A stretch of DNA of 23,653 nt from Saprospiraceae bacterium (GTDB lineage: Bacteria; Bacteroidota; Bacteroidia; Chitinophagales; Saprospiraceae). Every line of letters starts with the position of its first letter. Position 1 is the first letter of the stretch. The notes beneath the pieces are model-generated. The model had not been told where the DNA came from and ran no database searches. It worked only from the letters and a program-made list of their open reading frames with translations. The DNA lies in NCBI GenBank assembly GCA_025455635.1, contig JALOMF010000004.1:1-23653 (forward strand), read 5' to 3'. Positions 8,501 to 16,400 of this stretch are shown in pieces. The position numbers were made by a program, and so were the translations under genes.

Positions 8501-11500
8501 TTATGGCAAATACGATTTCACGATATAGTTTGCCAAGAACCCTGGGTTGCCGGGGTGGCTCAGGATGGTATTGGTCAACAAGGTGGCCCGCTCGTTGCCG
8601 GGGCCTTGGTAGATGACCCTGCCGTCCATGTTCAGGTCATTGCGGTCGTAGCCCAAAACGATGAAATTGGCGAGGTTGTTCTCGTTAATTGGGTCGCCCA
8701 GTACCCTGGTGAAAAGGGTGAAAACGTCGTTGCCGGGGCCTTGGTAGATGGCCTTGAGGTCGCCGTTGAGGTCGCCCGCCCAGAGGGTGCGCTTGCCTGT
8801 CACTATTTTCCCTGCCTCGTTCCAGCCTTTTACCCCAAAGTCAACGTTCATAAAATCAACCAACGGCGGGTTCAAGGAGGTGAGAAACTCCGGTGCATCC
8901 ACCATTATGCCGACGTGGTTGCGGTGGCGCAGGGTCACGAAGTAGTTGCCCTCGCCCAGGGTCGGGAACATGAGCACGTCGCTGCCGTTGATGCCCACCA
9001 CATCGCCGTCACGCTGCACCAGTGCCGACTTGGTGGCCAGCACCAAGGTTGGCAGTTGCTCGTCCCTGATTTCCACGAAGACCCAGTCCACGATGGCATT
9101 GTTGCCAGTGACCTCGAACATGCTCGGCAGCACGACCTCTCCCCCACCCTTGCCTTTGTGGGTAAAACCAGAGAGGTTGCTGAACGGCTCGGTGAACGGC
9201 AACCTGCCCTGCGAACGCAGGTCGTCCCGCATCAGGCCAGTGCCGCCATTGAAAATAAATGCCCCGTTCAGCACTGCTTTCAGCCGCACGGCCGCAATGG
9301 TGCAGGTGTCGAAACGGCTGGTGAGGGTCGTGCGGCCACAGTCGTCCACGGCCACCCAAGTACGGGTGGTCTGGATGCCAGTGCCGAGCGTTTCCTCGGT
9401 TTCGGTGTAGCCCAGCGTGGCTTGGTCGTCGCAGTTGTCGTTGGCGAAAATATTGACGTTGGCTTTCAGGTTCGAGCCACGGCCACCGCAGTAGTAGCCA
9501 ATATCGGGCGGCATACTGCCCTCTACTACGAAGTAGCTCACTTGCTCCACGCCGTGGGTGCCGTTCTGGTAAGGCCACTCTTGCAGGCGCACTTGGAAGC
9601 CAGTTGCGTTCACGTTGCGCACCCGCACGGTGGCAGGGTCGCCATCGTTCATGCTCACCCCGCCCATGATGACCACGGGCTTGTTGTAGCGGTTCCTCAA
9701 ATTGACGTTGACCCAAGAATTGGTCAAGCTCACCACACCGCTCTCACCGACGAAGTCGCCATCTTGGTCAACGATGTCGGCATCCGCCGTGACGGCCAAG
9801 TAGGCCATCGCCTCGGCAGGGTGCGTGGTTTCGGCATCTTTCGACGACTCCTCATCCAAGAACACCTCAGCCCCAGTACTCGACACGTTTTGGAACCTTG
9901 GGTTCGAGGGGTCTTCTTGGTTGACAGTCTGCGTGGTGGCCACCAAAGCTGGCACGGTCGAGAATGCTAGGTTGAAATTGAAAGGAACAACCGTGCTGCT
10001 CACGGCAGGCACCAAGCCTGCCTCCAGCCCAAATTCAACTGTGGAAACTTGGCCAGCTTCCATGGCCATCCATGACAGCTTCTCGGCAGCGTGTTCGCCC
10101 GTGGAGGTTTCCTGCTCCTTCAGTTTCACCTCAAATCCTTGGGTCGTCACATTGCGGAGCTGCGGCGTGACTGCGTCACCCTCGTTTTCACTGGTTGCTT
10201 GCGCAAAAACGACCGGCACGGTGGCAAATGTGTTGGGGAACGGCACGTATTTCCAGTTGTTGGTGGTAAACTGTGCAATGCCCGAAACGAGTTTTTTGCC
10301 GTTGGCCAAGGTGTAAAGCCGCTGGATTTCAGGGCCAGCTAGGTCTTGTACGGTTATCAACTGCGTGCCCACGGTTTCGTTTCCGCAAAGGTCGGTGGCC
10401 GTCCATGTGCGGGTGATGAAGTAGGTCTGGCAGCCATTGGCGTTCGTCAGGTCGTAGTTTTCTTCAAAATCCATGTAAATGCCGGGGCAAGCGTCAAAGG
10501 CAAATACCTGCGAAGGCATTGGCACGGCATCGTCGCAGCCAATGGTGAGGTCGGCGGGCACATTCAACATGGTAGGGGCGGCCACATCGCCCACGACAAT
10601 GGTCACTTGCGCTTGGTCGCAGCAGCCCGTCACCGTGTTGCAGACCTGGTAGGTGAACACATCGTTGCCACAATACTGGCCAATCGGCGTGTAGGTGAAT
10701 TTGCCCGTGCCATCAATCGTCACCGAGCCATGCGCTGGCAAGGAAATGATGCTGAAAGCTGGGTTCTGGATGTTGCCATCGTTGTAAGTCACCCTGTCCG
10801 TCAGTCCCAAAGTAGGGCAGGTGGTGAACAAATCATCCACCAGCAAGGGTGCTCCGACCATCGCACAGTCAGGGTCGGCACAGTCAATCAGGCCATCGAA
10901 ATCGTCGTCAATGCCGTTCACGCAATCCTCTGGGCATGGCACCACGACCACGTGGAAAAGCCGGGTAGCCGTGCAACCTGAAGTTGGCGTGACCGTCACC
11001 ACATAGTCGGTGGTGGCCAATGGGTAAACGACTTTTGATGTTCCCGTGCCAAGCCCGTGACTCCAAGTATAGGTATAAATGCCGCTGCCACCAACGGCAC
11101 TCACCGATAGCTGTGCTGCTGCGCCAGTACAGATGCTGAAATAGTCTTCGCCATCCAAGGTTATCGGGCAAGTATTGTCCGCACAGTCCACCAAGCCGTC
11201 GCCATCGTCGTCAATTCCGTTCGTGCAGTTCTCTTGGCACAAGGAAGTGGTGATGGTCACTTGGCTGGTGCTGGCGCAACCATTTGCGCCAGCGACCGTC
11301 ACCGTGTAGGTCTGTGTACTGGTTGGCGTGATGGTCACTGTCGGGCTGGTGCCCAGGCCGTGCGACCAGCTGAAGGTATAAGGCAAAGTGCCACCCGTGG
11401 CCGATGCGGTCAATTGTCGGCTGGTGCCGCTGCAAATCGAGGCATTGGCACCCGCACTGGCGGCAGGGCTTGGGTTCACGTTGACGGTCACGGCATCCGT

Positions 11501-13147
11501 CGAAGTACAGCTGTTTCCAGCAGTGACGGTCACGGTGTAGGTCGTCGTGCTGGCAGGGCTTACCGACTTGGTGGCACCCGTGCCCAATCCATTGCTCCAA
11601 GCATAAGTCAACGGCGCAGGAGCACCGCTGGCAATGGCGTTCAAAGAGGCGCTGGTGCCTGCACAGATGGTCACATCGGCACCAGCATTGACATTGGCCG
11701 CTGGCCTCACAACGACCGTGTAGCTTGCCGTGGGCGCACAGGTTGCAGGGAATTGCGGAGCGGGTTTCACACAGGCATAGACGTAGTAGGTCAAGTCCGT
11801 GCTGCCCGTGTTTGGGAAATTAGCGGAACTGATAGAACCTGCTGCTGCGGTGTTGGGGAACTCCCCTAGCCAAACTTTTGGGTCGGTGCTGAGGTACGGG
11901 TTCGCTTGCGGCGTTGCGAAGCGGTAAAACTCGATATAGGTGTAAGGCGGGTTCGGCGCATTGTCCGTTACGTTGAAGTTCAGGGTTTGGCCTTCGCAAA
12001 TAGTGCGGGTGGTCGGATCGTTCGGGGTGATGGCCGGGCAAAGGCATTCTTGGTCTTGGTTGTCGGTGAGGCCGTCGCCGTCGTCGTCAATGCCGTTGCC
12101 GCATATTTCGACGGCCTGCGGACAGTTGATGGGGCCAGTGAGGTCCCAGATATTGCCGCCAAAGCTCAACACGCTGCCGAAGAAAAAGCCCGTGTTGCGG
12201 TTGATTTTTTGAATCATGCCACTGGAGAGGCTGCCGGCCCAGGTGTTGCCGTCAATGTCAACGCCGAGCTGCATCTCGGTGGGCAGGTCGTTGCGGATGG
12301 TGGTAAAGACATTCGTTGCGACGTTGAACTTCCAGAAAAAGCTGGTCGAAGCTGCGGTCATGCCATAAATCACCACCTGCCCGCCTTCGCTGGTGGCAAT
12401 CATATCGCCCCAAGAGGTATGGTTTGGGATATTGGCGTTTAAGTTGACGGGGTTGCCTATGAAGGACTTTCCGTCGGCAGAAAGCTGCTGCCGCCAGATT
12501 TTGGGATTCACGCCCGGCGCACCGTTTTCGGTGCCGAGGTAGAGGTAGCCATCGTAGTACTCACCTCCGCCACTGCTTAGGGATTCTGGGGTGCCAATCT
12601 TGCCCGTCAAATCAACGACAATGCCGTGCTGATTGGTGGCTGGATCCCAGTAATATACCTGTTTCCCAGCGCAGTAGTACACCAGGTTGTTGTCGGCATT
12701 TGCGCCCATTGCATTTAGGTTGCCGGACACATAGGGCGAAGAAGTAGCCACACTGACGGTACCGCCCGTTGATAGGTTGATGCGAAGGATTTGTCCGTTG
12801 TCCCTGGCTGCGAGCATGATGGTCTGGGAGCAACCACAATCAGGGTCAGCGCTGTCAACAAAGCCATCCCCGTCGTCGTCAATCCCGTTGGTGCAGTTTT
12901 CAGGTGCCCAAAAGGCATCAAAACGGGCTACATCAACCGTGGTAGGTGAGGATGAGCGCAATTTCTCTTTCAATAGCAGGTTTGTTGCTTTTTTTATCAA
13001 GCTCCATTGCTGCTTCGCAAAGGTTTCCCTGCTCAACAGGTGATTTAGGGGGTTGGATGCCAAGCTTGTTTGACTGAGCAGGACGAAAATCAAGATTAGT
13101 TTTGTCCATTTTGTGCTGTTCAGTAGAAGTATTTGTTTTGGTCTCAT
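8501..13147 (-). CDS. Secreted multidomain adhesin: beta-propeller head, PKD-like repeats, H-type-lectin-like trio, EF-hand C-terminus
   Basis: This is a complete 1548-residue protein. I chose ATG 13147 because it begins a normal signal peptide (MRPKQ, hydrophobic LILIFVLLS, likely cleavage near SLAS); an in-frame TTG at 13165 would only add six polar residues. Residues 107-345 look like a beta-propeller (repeated YYWDPATN/WKFNVATN-type strands, reminiscent of DUF6923). An Ig-like unit follows at about 370-482, PKD-like units at 483-638 and 661-739, cadherin-like plus HYR units at 762-940, three H-type-lectin-like units at about 955-1210, and a conserved C-terminal region ending in two dockerin-like EF-hands (1454-1548). 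MopE-like Asp motifs start at 83, 347, 639 and 740. There is no catalytic motif and no recognisable T9SS type-A tail. A surface or matrix adhesin role is inferred. The gene is followed by its own terminator. Confidence 0.95.
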   Translation of the reverse strand: MRPKQILLLNSTKWTKLILIFVLLSQTSLASNPLNHLLSRETFAKQQWSLIKKATNLLLKEKLRSSSPTTVDVARFDAFWAPENCTNGIDDDGDGFVDSADPDCGCSQTIMLAARDNGQILRINLSTGGTVSVATSSPYVSGNLNAMGANADNNLVYYCAGKQVYYWDPATNQHGIVVDLTGKIGTPESLSSGGGEYYDGYLYLGTENGAPGVNPKIWRQQLSADGKSFIGNPVNLNANIPNHTSWGDMIATSEGGQVVIYGMTAASTSFFWKFNVATNVFTTIRNDLPTEMQLGVDIDGNTWAGSLSSGMIQKINRNTGFFFGSVLSFGGNIWDLTGPINCPQAVEICGNGIDDDGDGLTDNQDQECLCPAITPNDPTTRTICEGQTLNFNVTDNAPNPPYTYIEFYRFATPQANPYLSTDPKVWLGEFPNTAAAGSISSANFPNTGSTDLTYYVYACVKPAPQFPATCAPTASYTVVVRPAANVNAGADVTICAGTSASLNAIASGAPAPLTYAWSNGLGTGATKSVSPASTTTYTVTVTAGNSCTSTDAVTVNVNPSPAASAGANASICSGTSRQLTASATGGTLPYTFSWSHGLGTSPTVTITPTSTQTYTVTVAGANGCASTSQVTITTSLCQENCTNGIDDDGDGLVDCADNTCPITLDGEDYFSICTGAAAQLSVSAVGGSGIYTYTWSHGLGTGTSKVVYPLATTDYVVTVTPTSGCTATRLFHVVVVPCPEDCVNGIDDDFDGLIDCADPDCAMVGAPLLVDDLFTTCPTLGLTDRVTYNDGNIQNPAFSIISLPAHGSVTIDGTGKFTYTPIGQYCGNDVFTYQVCNTVTGCCDQAQVTIVVGDVAAPTMLNVPADLTIGCDDAVPMPSQVFAFDACPGIYMDFEENYDLTNANGCQTYFITRTWTATDLCGNETVGTQLITVQDLAGPEIQRLYTLANGKKLVSGIAQFTTNNWKYVPFPNTFATVPVVFAQATSENEGDAVTPQLRNVTTQGFEVKLKEQETSTGEHAAEKLSWMAMEAGQVSTVEFGLEAGLVPAVSSTVVPFNFNLAFSTVPALVATTQTVNQEDPSNPRFQNVSSTGAEVFLDEESSKDAETTHPAEAMAYLAVTADADIVDQDGDFVGESGVVSLTNSWVNVNLRNRYNKPVVIMGGVSMNDGDPATVRVRNVNATGFQVRLQEWPYQNGTHGVEQVSYFVVEGSMPPDIGYYCGGRGSNLKANVNIFANDNCDDQATLGYTETEETLGTGIQTTRTWVAVDDCGRTTLTSRFDTCTIAAVRLKAVLNGAFIFNGGTGLMRDDLRSQGRLPFTEPFSNLSGFTHKGKGGGEVVLPSMFEVTGNNAIVDWVFVEIRDEQLPTLVLATKSALVQRDGDVVGINGSDVLMFPTLGEGNYFVTLRHRNHVGIMVDAPEFLTSLNPPLVDFMNVDFGVKGWNEAGKIVTGKRTLWAGDLNGDLKAIYQGPGNDVFTLFTRVLGDPINENNLANFIVLGYDRNDLNMDGRVIYQGPGNERATLLTNTILSHPGNPGFLANYIVKSYLP
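8504..8788 (-). other. C-terminal twin dockerin-like EF-hands (expanded loop), complete gene
   Basis: The last 95 residues hold two copies of a D-x-N-x-D-x-x-x-x-Y-Q-G-P-x-N-D/E loop, each followed by a short helix-like segment (VFTLFTRVL, ATLLTNTIL) and a closing LANxIV. The first three acidic positions match dockerin loops, but the acidic closing residue sits four positions later than usual. In copy one the normal Gly6 is Leu. A 24-base direct repeat (8592-8615 and 8727-8750) underlies the YQGPGN part and shows that the pair arose by duplication. Calcium binding is inferred. Confidence 0.75.
9517..10285 (-). other. Three H-type-lectin-like units, complete gene
   Basis: Residues of about 955-1210 contain three units of about 80 residues. 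Each has a V-x-F/L-x-x-x-F/Y-x-x-x-PVV opening, an RNVxxxGFxVxLxE/QE strand, an acidic Asp/Glu-rich turn, and a closing hydrophobic strand of the type VSYFVVEGS. This matches the overall pattern of the H-type lectin domain of discoidin and snail agglutinins. Unit two is the most divergent (FQNVSSTGAEVFLDEE). Sugar binding is plausible but not shown. Confidence 0.6.
12836..12901 (-). repeat. MopE-like Asp-rich motif 1 of 4, complete gene
   Basis: Residues 83-104 have the E-N-C-T-N-G-I-D-D-D-G-D-G core with closing D-P-D-C-G-C. It lies between the mature N-terminus and the beta-propeller-like domain. Other copies in this gene are at 12044-12109, 11168-11233 and 10865-10930. The copy at 12044-12109 has N-Q-D-Q-E-C in place of C-A-D-P-D-C, and the copy at 10865-10930 has Phe in the third loop position, so they are not recent identical duplicates. 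Confidence 0.8.
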
Positions 13148-13492
13148 CTGCACACATTTTTGCAAGTGTTTGTTGTTAAAGAATTGTTCCAGACGAGAGG
13201 GATGTCAAAGCATTTACCAGATGACTGCTCACCGATTAAATACTTTTATTATTATGAATCAATTTTTAAACCAGCACCCCATTTTTATTTTTAATAAAAA
13301 CTTAATAAATATGGAGCAATTTGCGTGAGACCAAAAAATCAAAGAAAAAATTAAATCAAATCTTAAAAGATATACTGCGCATCGCTACGCTTATTAATTG
13401 AGGCTTGGAGCGGCTGCACCGCCCCAAGCTTCCCTTAAAACATTGTTCGGATAATTCAATTCATTGCATCATTCATCAATAATGCAGGTTCA
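13148..13492. other. AT-rich intergenic gap between the long gene and the complete gene
   Basis: No credible gene lies here. Bases 13221-13380 are markedly AT-rich against the GC-rich coding DNA on both sides and contain an 8-bp A/T palindrome (TTTTTATT with AATAAAAA, around 13282-13301). The promoter of the complete gene is expected here. I could not find an exact Bacteroidota TAnnTTTG box on the minus strand, only near matches around 13340-13370, so I do not place a promoter. Confidence 0.6.
13403..13429 (-). terminator. Strong hairpin after the long gene, possible terminator
   Basis: A stem of 6 bp (13403-13408 with 13424-13429) continues, after one A/C mismatch, as a further 4 bp (13410-13413 with 13419-13422) closing a 5-base loop. 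It lies 63 bases beyond the stop at 13493. On the minus strand the sequence after it is CTCAATTAATAAG, with no T-run, so it is a weak candidate for intrinsic termination. It could instead protect the mRNA 3' end. Confidence 0.5.
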
Positions 13493-16400
13493 TTACGGTA
13501 TAAAATCAAGTGCAATATAATTCGCCAACATATTGCCATTACCACCGTGCGACAAGATGGTAAAAGTGAGCAGCGGCGACCTATCATTATTGGGGCCTTG
13601 ATATATCACCTTGCCATCCATGTTAAAGTCGGCATGTTCGTAGCCGGGCACGATATAGTTTGCCAAGTTCTCCACGTTGCCTTGGTCTTCCAAGATGCGC
13701 ACGAAGAGCCTGAATATGTCATTGCTCGGGCCTTGGTAAACCACTTTTCCATCGCCGTTCAAGTCTCCGCCCCAGAGGTAGCGCTTGCCGTTGAAAGTGC
13801 GGCCTGCATTTATACCACCTTTTACGGGCATGGTCAAATCTGAGAAATCAATCATCGGAGGGTCAATGATGCTGAGGAACTCAGGGTACTCCGTCATCAA
13901 GCCCAAGTGGTTCCTGTGGCGGATAGAAACCAGGTAATCGCCTTCTTGCAGCTTGTTGAAAACAATGATAGAGTCACCTTCCTCCGTTGTGATACTACCG
14001 TCACGGCGGAGCACCACGGTCGCATAGCCCTTGATTTCGGCGGCATTGTTTGGGTCTCGAAGCTCCAGCACCAGCCAGTCCACGATGGCACTGTTGCCTG
14101 TATCTTCCAGCAGCACGGGGTTCATCACGCCTACACCGGCTGCCAGTGGACCCGTAACAGAACCAGTAACTGTGCCCGCAGCATCTTCATTGACAATATT
14201 GTCTGGGCTGCACGACAAGAAATAGTCCGTCAAATTCGAGCAATTCTCCACAGCAGGCAGGTTAATCAGCGGCAAGGTGATTGTACCAGCCACACAGAAC
14301 TGGTCAACGACTGCCGACCAAAGCCCTGTATTTATGAGGCTTCCATTTTCCAATAGTAGCTTCAAGCCACCGCCCGAAAGTTTGCAACCTAATTCGACGA
14401 TGAAGTTCCCGTTTGGTAGGCGGAACTTACTATCACTGACATGCACTTTGCCGTTGTTGAAAATGCGGACAACGCCATTTATTGTTGCTGTCAAATTGGA
14501 AAGTGAATCAACGCTGTTGTTGAAGCCACAGTTAAAATTATTGCCAACCTCTAAGCAGGTATTATCAAGCTTCCTGGTGCCACTTTCATTGTTGAAGTTG
14601 CCTCCTACTTTTACGGTGCAATCTTTCATCTCAACACGGCAGGTTCCTGACCATGAATACAGTTCACCGCTGATATTCAACGTGGATAGGTTGGCGAAAA
14701 GCGATGAGTTTTGCAAGCGGATACCACCATTCGATAGCAAAAGGCTTCCATTGGTGACAAACAGCCTAGAATTGTTTTTCAGAAACACGCTGCCATTCGT
14801 CAGCTTTACATCATGTTCAATGCTGATGGTTTTGTTGATGACATTATCGTTCAGCGGCATTTGCCCTCCCAGCCAAGTAGCAGGGTTGTTCCAATCCCCA
14901 TTGGCAATCGTACGGAACTCGGCATTGGCCACGCCCGCTGGCAGTGCCGCAGGTGGCAGGCCGCAGCTACCGATGATATCACCATGTGCCAAGTGCTCTT
15001 GAAGCTCAGAGGCTGGTATTTCCATCGCAGTTTGGTCAGCTTGACCAGGGTGGTGGCAGATTTTCACGGTAGGGTGAATGGTGGCCACGTGTGGGTATCC
15101 CGGCATTTCGGAATAAGGCTCCACAATTGGCAGCATGTCCTGTGTACGCAGGTTGTCCCGCATCAGGTTGCTGCCACCAGTGCCTGTGATGGCACCGAAA
15201 AGCCTAGCCTTAACCTTCACGGCTGCCACGATGCAGGTATCGTTGCGGGTCAGCAACTGGGTATTTCCGCAGTCGTCAATGGCTGTCCAGATATGGCTGT
15301 TCACCAAGCCATCTGGCTGGATTTGCGCATCCTGTGAATGGCCAAGCTCCACGAGGTCATCGCAGTTGTCCAGTGCGAAAATGTTCACCTGTGGCACCAG
15401 GTCAGCAGAGCCGCCTTCGCAATAGAAATTCTGGTTGCCAGGCACGCTGCCCTCCACCACTATCCAGTTCACGGTTTCGGGGCTGTGGTTGCCGTCCTGG
15501 TAGTCCCATTCTTGCAGCCGCAGCTCAAACCTGTTGCCAGTCACGTTGCGCACCCGTGCTGTCACGGGCTGTGCGTCGTTGTTGCTCACGCTACCGATGA
15601 CGACCACGGGCTTGGTGTAGTTGTTCGCCAAAGTGATGGTCGTCCAGGCATGGGTCAGGCTTATTTTTCCGGCTTCGCCAATATGGTGGCCTTTTTCATC
15701 CACCATTGCCGAGCCGTCGGCCAGCGCAAAGTAACCGATGGTCTCGTTCATGTGGTTGGTCTCGGCATCGGCAGAGGTTTCTTCCTGCACAAACAATTGG
15801 GCCGATGTCCCGCTCAGTGCCGTCGTGCGGATGGTGCCCGGGTCGGTTTGTGCCGTGGTAATCACCGACGACAAAAAGACTGGAGCCGCCGCATAAGCTT
15901 GCTTGAAGTTTATCGTGTCCAGCAGGTGGTTCACATTGGCAAGGGTACCTGCTTCCCATACCATGCCTTGGTCGGATTGTCCGGCTTCCACTGCCACCCA
16001 CGACACGTTCTCGTTGCCGTGCGAGCCGTCAGCGGCCTCTTCTTCCCGCAGCTTCATCTCGAAGCCTTGTTTTGAAATATTGCGAAGCTGAACCGCCACG
16101 GGCTTGATGTCGGCGTTCGTTGTCACGGAGGCCAGCACGACTGGCATGCCTTTGAAGGTGATTGGGAAACGGACATATTTCCAATCGTGCGTTACCCGTT
16201 GCGCCACGCCGGCCAGTAGTTTCGAGCCATCGGCAGTCGTGTGCACATTGAAAATCTCTGGCCTCGTCAAGTCAACCACCGTGATTTTCTGTTCATCGGT
16301 CACGGTGTTTCCACAAAAATCGGTCGCAGACCAAGTGCGGGTGATGGTGTAAGAGCCGCAAGCGCCCACATAGTTTTGCGAAGAAACTTCCTCGAAATCC

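Noticed and set aside
8555..9970. 471-codon plus-strand open frame
   Set aside because: It is antisense to the conserved C-terminal module of the complete gene; the minus-strand reading has paralogue support and this one does not.
13148..13165. TTG at 13165 as the start of the complete gene
   Set aside because: The ATG at 13147 begins a normal signal peptide; the TTG adds only QKCVQ ahead of it.
13113..13328. 71-codon plus-strand open frame over the AT-rich gap
   Set aside because: It overlaps the start of the complete gene in antisense, has no recognisable content and matches what AT-rich intergenic DNA gives by chance.
13496..13780. T9SS type-A or other standard C-terminal sorting domain
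   Set aside because: The tail lacks the usual conserved glycine/lysine strand pattern and ends in IALDFIP straight after an EF-hand-like unit; there is no LPXTG or membrane segment.
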